A stretch of DNA of 62,696 nucleotides. Origin: Azospirillum agricola. GTDB taxonomy: Bacteria; Pseudomonadota; Alphaproteobacteria; Azospirillales; Azospirillaceae. This document shows, in pieces, positions 51,579 to 60,679 of the stretch (its first letter is position 1; the number at the start of each line of letters is the position of its first letter). The stretch covers positions 1 through 62,696 of the forward strand of contig NZ_JAGINM010000032.1 in assembly GCF_017876095.1 (NCBI RefSeq), written 5' to 3'. The notes beneath the pieces are model-generated. The model worked only from the letters and a program-made list of their open reading frames with translations. It ran no database searches and was not told the origin of the DNA. Both the position numbers and the translations under genes were made by a program.

Positions 51579-52808
51579 ATGTCCGCCCTGACGCACATCG
51601 TCTACGCGCTGGCCTATCTGGTGGCCGGCGGCGCCGTCGCCGCCGTGCTGCCGGAGATGCGGCCGGACGCCGACCCGCTGCTCGGCTGGCTGGCGGGCGG
51701 GGCGGTGGTGCTGGCCGGCGCGCTGGTCCACGACGTCGTCACCCGGCTGGAGCGCGAGCGGATCGCGTCGCGCCGCATCCACCGTCTGCACGATACCGTC
51801 GAGGCGTTGGCCGAGGAGGTCGCCCGGCTGCGCGCCGCGGTCGCCGAGGAGAGCGCCCGTCCCCACGCCGGTCCGGCCGGCTACGACGCGGTGATGCAGG
51901 AGGTGAAGCTCCTCCAGTCGCTGGTCACCCGTCTGGCCGAACGCCGGGCGCCCCGCCCGCCGGCCTCCGCCGCTCCGGCGGTCGAGCGACGCGGGTCGGC
52001 CGCCGGGACGCCGCCGGGCGTCCCGGTGCAGGCTCCCGCCTCCACTCCCGCCCCCATTCCCGCCGGCCCGATGGACGACGCCTCGGTGCTGGAGGCGGTG
52101 CGCGAGGCGCTGGAGGCCGACCGCATCGACATCTACCTCCAGCCCATCGTCAGCCTGCCGCAGCGCAAGCACCGCTTCTACGAGGTCTTCTCGCGCGTGC
52201 GCGCGGGCGACGGGCAGCAGATCATGCCCGACCGCTATCTGGAGATCGCCGAGCGCGAGGGGCTGATCGCCACCATCGACAATCTGCTGCTGGTCCGCTG
52301 CATCCAACTCATCCGCGAGACCGAGCGGCGCCAGCACTCGATCGGCTTCTTCTCCAACATCTCGGCGGCGACGCTGAGCGACACCGATTTCATGCGCCGC
52401 TTCCTGGAGCTGATGACGCGGAACCAGGCGCTGGTGCCCAAGCTGGTGTTCGAGCTGAGCCAGGCCGACCTGCGGGCCGGCGGGGCGGTGACGCTCGGCA
52501 TCCTGTCGCAGCTCTCGCGCCTCGGTTTCCGCTTCTCGATGGATCAGGTGAGCAACCTGGATTTCGACGTCGAGACGCTGCTGCGCCACGAGTTCCGCTA
52601 CGTCAAGCTGGACCGCGCGCTGGTGCTCGACCCGGCGCGGGCGGCGCGGGTGGCGGAACTGCGCCGCCGCTTCGCCGACGAGGGCATCGACCTGATCGTC
52701 GAGAAGATCGAGACGGAAGGCCAGCTCGTCGAGATTCTCGACACCGGCTTCGACTTCGGCCAGGGCTACCTGTTCGGCGAGCCGCGCCCCAGCCGCAAGC
52801 CGGGGTGA
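51579..52808 (+). CDS. Membrane-anchored degenerate EAL-domain protein (TipF-like architecture)
   Basis: The 409-residue protein has two N-terminal membrane helices (about 5-25 and 37-54), a coiled coil (57-95), a Pro-rich linker and an EAL domain (168-405). The EAL motif reads EVF (202-204) and the DDFG pair reads D322-Q323, so a metal-binding Asp is lost. N260, E292, K343, E375 and Q395 are kept. It likely binds cyclic di-GMP without cleaving it. The layout matches the polar flagellar organiser TipF of Caulobacter; no flagellar gene adjoins it. Confidence 0.78.
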   Translation: MSALTHIVYALAYLVAGGAVAAVLPEMRPDADPLLGWLAGGAVVLAGALVHDVVTRLERERIASRRIHRLHDTVEALAEEVARLRAAVAEESARPHAGPAGYDAVMQEVKLLQSLVTRLAERRAPRPPASAAPAVERRGSAAGTPPGVPVQAPASTPAPIPAGPMDDASVLEAVREALEADRIDIYLQPIVSLPQRKHRFYEVFSRVRAGDGQQIMPDRYLEIAEREGLIATIDNLLLVRCIQLIRETERRQHSIGFFSNISAATLSDTDFMRRFLELMTRNQALVPKLVFELSQADLRAGGAVTLGILSQLSRLGFRFSMDQVSNLDFDVETLLRHEFRYVKLDRALVLDPARAARVAELRRRFADEGIDLIVEKIETEGQLVEILDTGFDFGQGYLFGEPRPSRKPG

Positions 52809-52954
52809 AGCCGGGCCGACGGGGCGGCGGCATCCCCTTGCGCGACGGTTGCGAAAGGCTTGCATTCCGCCGCCATGCTTGACAGCCGCCCGTGTCCCAT
52901 TGGAAGTTTCGCGTTCCCGGTTCCCGCCGGGTGCAACGCAACACTTAAGATACG

Positions 52955-54916
52955 GTGACTTCGGTGACGTCCAACATCGCCATCACGCTTCCCGATGGCA
53001 GCGTGCGGGAGTTCGACCGGCCGGTGACGGGGGCGGAAATCGCCGCCTCCATCGGGCCGCGCCTTGCAAAAGATGCTCTTGCCGTCAAGATCGACGGCGA
53101 GGTGAAGGACCTCACCACCACCGTCACCACCAACACCAAGATCGAGATCGTCACGCGCAGCCACCCGGACGCGCTTGAGGTCATCCGCCACGACGCCGCC
53201 CATGTGCTGGCCGACGCCGTGCAGAAGCTGTATCCCGGCACGCAGGTCACCATCGGCCCGTCGATCGCCACCGGCTTCTATTACGACTTCGCGCGCGACG
53301 AGCCCTTCACGCCCGACGATCTGGAGAAGATCGAGGCGAAGATGCGCGAGATCGTCGCCGCCGACGTGCCGCTGGTGCGCGAGGTGTGGAGCCGCGACGA
53401 CGCGGTCGCCTACTTCAAGACTCTCGGCGAGCACTACAAGGCCGAGCTGATCGAGGCGATCCCGCAGGGCGAGCCGGTGTCGATCTACCGCCAGGGCGAC
53501 TGGCTGGATCTGTGCCGCGGGCCGCACGCGCCCACCACCGGCAAGGTCGGCCAGGGCTTCAAGCTGATGAAGGTGGCCGGCGCCTACTGGCGCGGCGACA
53601 GCCGCAACCCGATGCTCCAGCGCATCTACGGCACGGCGTGGCGCGACGAGAAGGAGCTGAAGGCCTACCTGCACCAGATCGAGGAGGCCGAGAAGCGCGA
53701 CCACCGCAAGCTCGGCAAGGAACTCGACCTGTTCCACGTGCAGGAGGAGGCGGTCGGCTCGGTCTTCTGGCACCCGAAGGGCTGGACGCTCTACCGGACG
53801 CTGGAGACCTACATCCGCACCAAGCTCCAGGCCGCCGGCTACGTCGAGGTGAAGACGCCGCAGCTCATCGACAGCTCGCTGTTCAAGGCGTCGGGCCACT
53901 GGGACATGTACGGCGACAACATGTTCAAGGTCGAGGCCGACGGCGGCGAGAAGATCCTCGGCGTCAAGCCGATGAACTGCCCCGGCCACGTCCAGATCTT
54001 CCGGCACGGCCTGCGCTCCTACCGCGACCTGCCGATCCGCATGGCCGAGTTCGGCGCCTGCCACCGCAACGAGCCGTCGGGCGCGCTGCACGGCATCATG
54101 CGGGTGCGCGCCTTCACCCAGGACGACGCGCACATCTTCTGCCGCGAGGACCAGGTGGCGAGCGAGTCGGCGGAGTATTTCAAGCTCCAGCTCGGCGTCT
54201 ACAGGGATCTCGGCTTCGACAAGATCTCGGTCAAGCTGGCGCTGCGTCCCGACGTGCGCACCGGCTCGGACGAGCTGTGGGACCGCGCCGAGGGTGCCTT
54301 GGCCCAGGCGCTGCGCGAGGCCGGCCTGGAGTATGAGGAGCTGCCGGGCGAGGGCGCCTTCTACGGCCCCAAGGTCGAGTTCCACCTGACCGACGCCATC
54401 GGCCGCACCTGGCAGTGCGGCACCTTGCAGTACGACCCCAACCTGCCGGAGCGTCTCGACGCCAGCTACATCGGCGAGGATGGCGCCCGCCACCGACCGG
54501 TCATGCTGCACCGGGCGATCCTCGGCTCGCTGGAACGCTTCATCGGCATGCTGATCGAGCATTACGCCGGCAAGTTCCCGCTGTGGCTGGCCCCGGTCCA
54601 GGCGGTGGTGACCACCATCACCAGCGAGGCCGACGGCTACGCCCAGGAGGTCGCGACCCTGCTGAAGCGCCAGGGCGTCCGGGTCGAGCTGGACACCCGC
54701 AACGAGAAGATCAACCTGAAGGTCCGCGAGCACAGCCTGAAGAAGGTGCCGCTGATGCTGGTGGTCGGCAAGCGCGAGGCGGAGGAACGCACGGTGGCGC
54801 TCCGCGTTCTGGGCGGCAAGGACCAGGAGGTTCTTTCCCTCGACGCCGCCATCGGCAAGCTGGTGGCCGAAAGCCGGTCGCCGGCCGGCGAGGCGGTCAA
54901 CGATTCGCCGTTCTGA
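52955..54916 (+). CDS. thrS: Threonyl-tRNA synthetase
   Basis: The 653-residue class II synthetase has a TGS domain (residues 1-70), the tRNA-editing SAD domain, the catalytic core and a C-terminal anticodon domain. The active-site zinc ligands are C342, H393 and H519, with spacing identical to the E. coli enzyme (51 and 126 residues). Start is GTG at 52955; a second GTG three codons later is equally placed. No T-box or autoregulatory leader was recognised. A clean terminator follows. Confidence 0.96.
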   Translation: MTSVTSNIAITLPDGSVREFDRPVTGAEIAASIGPRLAKDALAVKIDGEVKDLTTTVTTNTKIEIVTRSHPDALEVIRHDAAHVLADAVQKLYPGTQVTIGPSIATGFYYDFARDEPFTPDDLEKIEAKMREIVAADVPLVREVWSRDDAVAYFKTLGEHYKAELIEAIPQGEPVSIYRQGDWLDLCRGPHAPTTGKVGQGFKLMKVAGAYWRGDSRNPMLQRIYGTAWRDEKELKAYLHQIEEAEKRDHRKLGKELDLFHVQEEAVGSVFWHPKGWTLYRTLETYIRTKLQAAGYVEVKTPQLIDSSLFKASGHWDMYGDNMFKVEADGGEKILGVKPMNCPGHVQIFRHGLRSYRDLPIRMAEFGACHRNEPSGALHGIMRVRAFTQDDAHIFCREDQVASESAEYFKLQLGVYRDLGFDKISVKLALRPDVRTGSDELWDRAEGALAQALREAGLEYEELPGEGAFYGPKVEFHLTDAIGRTWQCGTLQYDPNLPERLDASYIGEDGARHRPVMLHRAILGSLERFIGMLIEHYAGKFPLWLAPVQAVVTTITSEADGYAQEVATLLKRQGVRVELDTRNEKINLKVREHSLKKVPLMLVVGKREAEERTVALRVLGGKDQEVLSLDAAIGKLVAESRSPAGEAVNDSPF

Positions 54917-54941
54917 TCGCCCGGACACCGCGTGACGACGA

Positions 54942-54972
54942 AAAGGCCCGCCGGAAACGGCGGGCCTTTTTT
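54942..54972 (+). terminator. Rho-independent terminator after thrS
   Basis: AAAGGCCCGCC and GGCGGGCCTTT form a perfect 11-bp stem with a 6-nt loop, ending in a T6 run. It also faces the convergent hydrolase gene. Confidence 0.88.
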
Positions 54973-55002
54973 GTCGGGCCTCCGTGTCGGTCGCGGAAGG
55001 GC

Positions 55003-56100
55003 CTAACGGACGGGCGTGTCGTTGACGGCGGCGATCCGGCAGGTCTTGCGCGTGTGCTTCTGGCAATTCTCCAGGGCGCCCTGGCGGGCGTCGGCTTCGC
55101 CGCGCTGTCCCGATTTCCAGCCATAGCCGCCGTCGGGCGACACGGCGAACGCCTTGTTGCCGGCGGCGGCGAGGTAGTCGCGGAAGCCGGCGCGGTTGCG
55201 TTCCGAAAGCTCCGCCGGCGGCGCCAGGGTCGCGACCGGCAGCGCGATGAGGGTGGGGCGGAGGGTGAGCCCGTGGGCGGCCAGGAAGCGGTCGACCATC
55301 GGGGTCCACAGCGGAACGGCGGCGGAGAACAGGAAATGCCCGTCCTTGCCGTTGGCCGGCGCCTGCACGAACTCCGCCCGGCCGCCGGCCTGGGTGAAGG
55401 CCCCGAAAAGGCGGCGGGCCAGCGCCGGGCCGAAGAACAGGTCGTTCTCCGCGTAGATCCAGAGGGTCGGCACCCGCGAGGTCCGGCCGAAGGCCCCGAA
55501 GGTCTCGACCAGCCGGTCGGGGCTGCACACGTCGTCGTCGGCGCGCGACCCGCGCCCACCGGCGAAGCTGATGGCGGCGGCCAGACCCGGCGGCGGGGCG
55601 GCGGCCAGCGCCAGGCTGGCGAAACCGCCGGCCGACACGCCGACGCTGATGACGCGCGAGGCGTCCGCGAAGGGCTGGCGCGCCATGAAGCGGATGGCCT
55701 GCCGGAGGTCGTCGGCGCCGCGCTCGCCCGATTGCCGGTAGTCCGGGTTGTTGCAGGCGCCGCTGCCCTCGGCGAGGGGGCCGTCCGAGCCGCCGTAGCC
55801 GCGCCGCATCACCACCAGCGTCGCCCAGCCCCGCCGGGCGAACTCCCGCGCCTGGGGCGCCAGCCGCAGCGGCGTCATCTTCGCCCGTTCCGCCGCGTCG
55901 CGCGGCGAACCGTGGGTCATGATGGCGATGGGGAAGGGGCCGGGGCCGGCCGGGCGGATCAGCAGCCCTTCCAGCGTCAGCGCTTCCCCAGCCCCGTAGG
56001 TCGCGGGAATCCGCAGCTCCGTCTGGGTCAGCTCTTCGGCGCGCGCCGGAACCACGGCCCACAGGAGAAGCGCGAAAGCGGCGAGAACGCGCAGGATCAT
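55003..56100 (-). CDS. Secreted alpha/beta hydrolase (dienelactone-hydrolase-like)
   Basis: The 365-residue protein has a Sec signal (MILRVLAAFALLLWAVVPARA). The alpha/beta core follows with oxyanion region MTHGSP, nucleophile S156 in GVSAGG, acid D220 in AEND and H255 in DGHF, a full triad. A C-terminal helical segment with a Cys pair (ENCQKHTRKTCR) is added. Substrate is unknown. It converges on thrS and starts 70 bp after the SH3 gene on the same strand, so it may share a transcript with it. Confidence 0.85.
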   Translation of the reverse strand: MILRVLAAFALLLWAVVPARAEELTQTELRIPATYGAGEALTLEGLLIRPAGPGPFPIAIMTHGSPRDAAERAKMTPLRLAPQAREFARRGWATLVVMRRGYGGSDGPLAEGSGACNNPDYRQSGERGADDLRQAIRFMARQPFADASRVISVGVSAGGFASLALAAAPPPGLAAAISFAGGRGSRADDDVCSPDRLVETFGAFGRTSRVPTLWIYAENDLFFGPALARRLFGAFTQAGGRAEFVQAPANGKDGHFLFSAAVPLWTPMVDRFLAAHGLTLRPTLIALPVATLAPPAELSERNRAGFRDYLAAAGNKAFAVSPDGGYGWKSGQRGEADARQGALENCQKHTRKTCRIAAVNDTPVR

Positions 56101-56170
56101 GGCGAGCCTTCCCCGGAACGGCGAGCGGGTCGCCTTTTCTACGCCATCGGCGCGCGTCTGTCGCGTGGCC

Positions 56171-57178
56171 TCAGCGGCTTTTCGCCGCGCCGAGCAGCGC
56201 CGCGCCGACATAGCCGAGCGTGCGCCCCTTGCGCCCGACCCGGTACCAGGATCCGGCGGCCTCCAGCACGGTGACGCGCTCGCCGCTCTCCAGCACGTCC
56301 TCGACCCTGGCGTCGCAGGCCGGCGCCACCCGAAGGTTGGCGTCGGCCAGCACGCGGGCGACGCTGCCGGCGGGCAACGGCGCCCGGCGCCTGGCCGTCG
56401 GGATGTCGTCGGGCAGCGCGCAACCCTTGTCCTCGCGCGACGCCTTGGCGTAGCGGCCGAGGGCGGGCTTGGCTTCCGTGGGTTTGGTGGCGTCCGCCAG
56501 ATAGTCGGCGGCGACGTAGCCGAGCGACCGGCCGTTGCGGCCGACCGGAACCCAGCCGTTCACCGCCGGGCCGAGCGCTTCCAGCCGGTCGCCGCGCTCG
56601 AACTGGTCGAGCGCCCGCGCGTCGGACCTGGGGGCGGCGCGCAGCTTGACGGCGGCGGTGGCGACGACGGCGCGCCGCGTGACGGAAACCGCGGCGGGCG
56701 GCCTGTCCGGCACGGGCGGGGGCGGCGGGGGCGGCGAGGGCGCGGGCGGGGCCGGCGGTTCGGCCGGCGTCGCGGCGGTCGTGGGTGGCTGGGCTGGAAG
56801 CGGGGTGGGACGTGCCGGCTTGGCGGGGCCCGGCGCGGCGGGCGATGCGGAAGTGCGGAGCGCGGCGGGCGGCGGCCCCGGCACCTGGATCGGCGACAGG
56901 GGCGGGGCCGGCACCGGGGCCGGCTGCAACGCGGCGCCGGGAGTCAGGCCGGTGGTCTGGGCGCTGTCCGACGGCGTCAGGCGCGGCATCGCCACGGTCG
57001 GGGAGGGGGAGGGGGTGAAGCGCTCCTCCGGCGGCTGCGCGGCGGCCCCGGTGGCCGGCAGCGCCAGCAGGGCGAGCAGCGCCACCCGTGCGAGGCGCGC
57101 CCGCGCGCCAGCGGTGCCCGCCGCGCTTCCGGTGCCCGCCGCGCCCGACGGCGCCCCGCTGTCGCGCCGCCCCGCCAT
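56171..57178 (-). CDS. Proline-rich secreted protein with two bacterial SH3 domains
   Basis: The 335-residue protein has a signal-like hydrophobic stretch (ARVALLALLALPATGAAA). A Pro/Ala-rich spacer runs to about residue 160. Two SH3b repeats follow (about 165-230 and 262-335), each ending in a GRxLGYV motif. Such domains bind cell-wall or protein ligands outside the membrane. It is coupled to the preceding gene by a one-base TGATG overlap. No enzyme domain is present. The anchoring role is inference. Confidence 0.75.
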   Translation of the reverse strand: MAGRRDSGAPSGAAGTGSAAGTAGARARLARVALLALLALPATGAAAQPPEERFTPSPSPTVAMPRLTPSDSAQTTGLTPGAALQPAPVPAPPLSPIQVPGPPPAALRTSASPAAPGPAKPARPTPLPAQPPTTAATPAEPPAPPAPSPPPPPPPVPDRPPAAVSVTRRAVVATAAVKLRAAPRSDARALDQFERGDRLEALGPAVNGWVPVGRNGRSLGYVAADYLADATKPTEAKPALGRYAKASREDKGCALPDDIPTARRRAPLPAGSVARVLADANLRVAPACDARVEDVLESGERVTVLEAAGSWYRVGRKGRTLGYVGAALLGAAKSR

Positions 57179-58320
57179 CAGTCGAGGGTGATCCGGGCGA
57201 TCAGCGTCGGCAGGGTCTGGCAGCGCAGCAGCCCGTCCAGCGTCCGGTGCTCGGTCAGGCGCACGCTCAGCGCGCAGCCGTAGGAGTTCAGCGTCAGCTC
57301 CGTCTGGGCCAGCGCCCCGATGATGCTGGAGGGCTTGGCGATGCTGTAGCCGGGGGCGCCCAGGCGTCCGGCGACGGCGCCGTTGATCGGGCTGAAGCCC
57401 TCGACCTCCAGCGTCATCGGCCCCAGATTCTGCACCACCGTCTCGGAGCTGGGATCCTCCTTGGTGGCGAAGAGCTGCACCGGCACGGCGCGGCGCCGGG
57501 CGATCCAGTCCTTCAGCGCCAGATTGGCCAGCACCGGGTCCCGGCTCTGCAACGCCGCCTCGACCGCCAGTTGCCGCAGCGCCGGGTCGTTGCCGCCGAG
57601 CGCCGCCTCGTAGGCGGCGATCTTGGCCGGCCGGTCCTGGCCCAGCAGCTTGCCGCGCAGCTCGGTGATCTGGGAGACGCGCGCCTCGACGGCGCGGCGC
57701 TCCCGGTCGGCGCGCTCGCTCTCCACCGCGTTGGCGGCGTTCTGCCGGGCCAGCAGCTCCTCCTCGCGCTTGAGCCGCGCGGCCTCGTCGGTCAGGCGCT
57801 GCCGGGCGTCGCGGTCGAGCTGCTCGCGCAGGGTGCGGGCCTCCTCGCTGCCGACCACCACGGTGCGGCCGGGAAGCTCGGTGGCCGGCCTTCCGATGCC
57901 GTCGAGCACGTCGGCGTTCTGCGGCTCCACCTTCAGCGTCCAGGCCCCGGCGGCGTTGCGGGTGGCGCGCGCGGTGGCGGTCAGCACCTTCTCCAGCCCG
58001 CTGTCGGCGGCCGGGCGCAGGAAGGTGACCGGCCCGTCGCGGCTGTCGACGACGTAGGTCGGGGTGGTCAGCGTCACCCGCGCCGCGATCCGCGCGGCGG
58101 CGCGCTGGTCCGAACCCTTGCCGGAGGTCGTTCCCGGAAGCTCGGCCGGCTCCACCGTCAGCGAGTCGATGTGCCAGGGGGCGGGCACATGGCGGGCGAT
58201 CTCCGCGCGGACCGCCTCCTCGGGAAAGGGTTCCGACGCGGTGGCGGTGCCGACCGGGGTGGCCGCCGCGATGCCCGTCGCCAGCGCCGCCGCGAATCGC
58301 ACTGTCGCCGGTCGCCTCAT
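57178..58320 (-). CDS. Hypothetical exported protein with a coiled-coil centre
   Basis: This 380-residue protein has a cleavable-looking signal (MRRPATVRFAAALATGIAAA). A beta-rich N-domain (DSLTVEPAELPG, RVTLTTPTYVVDSRDG) is followed by a charged coiled coil (about 170-215) and a C-terminal beta domain with two cysteines (SYGCALSVRL and GLLRCQTLP). I do not recognise a named family. It is translationally coupled to the SH3-domain protein, so the two probably act together in the envelope. Confidence 0.68.
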   Translation of the reverse strand: MRRPATVRFAAALATGIAAATPVGTATASEPFPEEAVRAEIARHVPAPWHIDSLTVEPAELPGTTSGKGSDQRAAARIAARVTLTTPTYVVDSRDGPVTFLRPAADSGLEKVLTATARATRNAAGAWTLKVEPQNADVLDGIGRPATELPGRTVVVGSEEARTLREQLDRDARQRLTDEAARLKREEELLARQNAANAVESERADRERRAVEARVSQITELRGKLLGQDRPAKIAAYEAALGGNDPALRQLAVEAALQSRDPVLANLALKDWIARRRAVPVQLFATKEDPSSETVVQNLGPMTLEVEGFSPINGAVAGRLGAPGYSIAKPSSIIGALAQTELTLNSYGCALSVRLTEHRTLDGLLRCQTLPTLIARITLD

Positions 58321-58603
58321 CGCCGCTCCCTTTCCCCCTCCGGATTCCGCCGGAAACCCCGTTCGACCCATGCGGGCACTGGTATAGCGAAGCGTCCGGG
58401 AAAGGAAGCGGGTTTTGTCCGCACGCCGCCGGCACACGGCCGTCCGGCTTTCCCGAATGCGCCCATTTGTCGCGAGGTCTCGCGACCACTGGTCGAAATT
58501 GACTTGGAGGGCACACGCTTCTTGCAATATTCTCATACAAGTGGATGTATGGCCGCCACCGAGGGGTTGGCGGATTCGCAACGGACGGGGATCAGGACGT
58601 CAC

Positions 58604-58924
58604 ATGGCGGGCACTGGCGGGGGCAAGGAAGGGCCGGTCCTGGTCTGTCGGAACGTGAAGGTGAATGGTCGGCGCACCAGCCTGCGCATGGAGCCGTACA
58701 TCTGGGATTCACTGAAGGAAATCTGCGAGCGTGAGCGGCTGGGGCTGAACGAGATCTGCACGCAGATCGACCAGCGCCGCCAGGAAGGCAACCTGACCGC
58801 GTCGATCCGGGTCTTCATCGTCAGCTATTACCGCACCGCCATCGGCAACCGTGGTTTTTCCGAGGATGGGCCCTCGCTGATCCTGCGCAAGGCGCTGGAC
58901 GACGCCGTCCCGCTGGAGGATTGA
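58604..58924 (+). CDS. Ribbon-helix-helix domain protein
   Basis: The 106-residue protein has the short-strand VNGRRTSLRMEPYIWDSLK and the following helix pair (ICERERLGLNEICTQI) of the ribbon-helix-helix family seen in alphaproteobacteria. It should form a dimer that binds DNA through the Arg-Thr-Ser strand. The ATG at 58604 is used; an open frame upstream is not homologous. It is divergent from the exported-protein pair and upstream of the NasS-like gene, whose promoter could be a target. Confidence 0.8.
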   Translation: MAGTGGGKEGPVLVCRNVKVNGRRTSLRMEPYIWDSLKEICERERLGLNEICTQIDQRRQEGNLTASIRVFIVSYYRTAIGNRGFSEDGPSLILRKALDDAVPLED

Positions 58925-59196
58925 GCGGCCGACCGGGCGAGAGCCCAAAATTTCGGCAGCCGCCACCGGCCGATTGTGCGGCGCGTGGGAGCGGCGCGCG
59001 TGGACGAACCGTTGCGGGATGGTGCCGAACCCGCCGAGACCCAGCCCTCCGCCCGTTGGCATGATGCCTGCTTCGGCGGGTGCGTCCGGTGCCGCGCCGA
59101 CGATGGCCCGGCTTTTCGGATGAGGGCGTCCGAGCCGAGGCGGCGGGACTGTCCGCCGCCTGGACGCCTCCCTATGCCCGAAAAAGGGGAAACTGC

Positions 59197-60543
59197 ATGC
59201 CCACCCCGTCCCCGTCCTCTTCCCCGGCCCGCCGCGCCGCTCCGCCACCCGGCGGCGAAGCCCTGGAGAAGACCGCGCTGACGCTCGGCTTCGTGCCGCT
59301 GACCGATTGCGCGCCGCTGGTCATCGGGGTCGAGAAGGGGTTCTTCGCCCGCCAGGGGCTGGAGGTGACGCTGTCGCGCGAGCCGTCCTGGTCGAACATC
59401 CGCGACAAGCTGATGGTCGGGCTGCTCGACGGCGCCCACATGCTGACCGGCCTGATCCTGGCGATGACGGCCGGGGTCGGCAGCTTTCCGACGCCGACCC
59501 GCGCCGCCCACGCGCTGGGGCTGAACGGCAACGCCATCACCGTCTCGACCGAACTGCACGCCGGCATGGCCGCCGCCGATCCCCAGGCGATGGCGGAACG
59601 CCCGCTGACCGCCCGCGCGCTGAAGCGGGTGATCGAGGCCAACCGCGCCGCCGGCCTGCCGCCGCCGGCCTTCGGCGTGGTCTTCTCGGTCGCCAACCAC
59701 GCCTATCAACTGCGCTACTGGCTGGCCTCGGCCGGCATCGACCCCGACCGCGACGTCCGCATCGTCACCGTGCCGCCGCCGCGCATGGTGGCGAGCCTGA
59801 AGGCCGGCGACATCGTCGGCTTCTGCGTCGGCGAGCCGTGGAACAGCCTCGCCGTCTCCGAGGGCGTCGGGCGGGTGCTGATCGCCGGCTGCGAATTCTG
59901 GAACAACGGGCCGGAAAAGGTGCTGGGCGTGCTGGCCTCCTGGGCGGACGCCCACCCGAACAGCCACCGCGCGCTGGTCCGCGCGCTGATCGAGGCGCAG
60001 GCCTGGCTCGACGAGCCGGCCAACCGGGTGGAGGCGGCGGCGATCCTGTCGCAGCCGCGCCACCTCGGCGTGCCTCGGGCGGTGGTGGAGCGGTCGCTGA
60101 CCGGCGCCTTCGTTTCCGGGCCGGGCGAGGCGCCTGTGGCGATGCCCGACTTCCACGTCTTCCACCGTTACGCCGCGACCTTTCCCTGGCGCTCCCACGC
60201 CTTGTGGCTGCTCGCGCAGATGGTGCGCTGGGGGCAGCTCGACGCCTCGGCCGACCTCCACGCGCTGGCCGCCGGGGTTTATGACGCCGAGCTTCACCGG
60301 CAGGCCCAGCGCGACCTCGGCGGCGCCGTGCCGCTGATCGACCTCAAGCTGGAAGGCGCCCACGCGGGCCCCTGGCTGCTGGAGGAGGCGACCGCGCCGA
60401 TCCCGATGGGACCGGACCTGTTCTTCGACCGGGCGATCTTCGACCCCACCGGCCCCCTGCTGGCCGCCCGCCACGCGGCGCCACCCGCAAGTCCGGCGAC
60501 CGCCGTGGACCGGGACGGAGCGCGGGCCGCGCGGGAGCGCTGA
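59197..60543 (+). CDS. NrtA/NasS-like nitrate-binding protein
   Basis: This 448-residue periplasmic-binding fold protein matches the NrtA/CmpA/NasS group (LGFVPLTDCAPLVIGVEKGFF, SWSNIRDKLMVGLLDGAHML and CVGEPWNSLAV). It has no signal peptide, so it should stay in the cytoplasm like NasS, the nitrate sensor that controls the antiterminator NasT. No nasT or nitrate-reductase gene is near. AGGGG lies just before the ATG at 59197. The alternative is an ABC-transporter binding protein with an atypical start. A C-terminal Ala/Arg tail is poorly conserved. Confidence 0.8.
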   Translation: MPTPSPSSSPARRAAPPPGGEALEKTALTLGFVPLTDCAPLVIGVEKGFFARQGLEVTLSREPSWSNIRDKLMVGLLDGAHMLTGLILAMTAGVGSFPTPTRAAHALGLNGNAITVSTELHAGMAAADPQAMAERPLTARALKRVIEANRAAGLPPPAFGVVFSVANHAYQLRYWLASAGIDPDRDVRIVTVPPPRMVASLKAGDIVGFCVGEPWNSLAVSEGVGRVLIAGCEFWNNGPEKVLGVLASWADAHPNSHRALVRALIEAQAWLDEPANRVEAAAILSQPRHLGVPRAVVERSLTGAFVSGPGEAPVAMPDFHVFHRYAATFPWRSHALWLLAQMVRWGQLDASADLHALAAGVYDAELHRQAQRDLGGAVPLIDLKLEGAHAGPWLLEEATAPIPMGPDLFFDRAIFDPTGPLLAARHAAPPASPATAVDRDGARAARER

Positions 60544-60679
60544 TCCCGCGCGGCGGCCCCTGGCGCTCCGTATCCGGCGCTCCGTATCCGGTGGCGCGGT
60601 CTTGAAACCAAACCCGTCCTTGCGTATTGCGGCGACCCGATTGCCCCTTCATCCCTGGCATCAACGAGGGGGTGATGCG

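Noticed and set aside
60544..60679. CRISPR array or leader before cas3
   Set aside because: Only a short two-copy repeat (CTCCGTATCCGG) occurs near 60570; there are no regularly spaced repeats.
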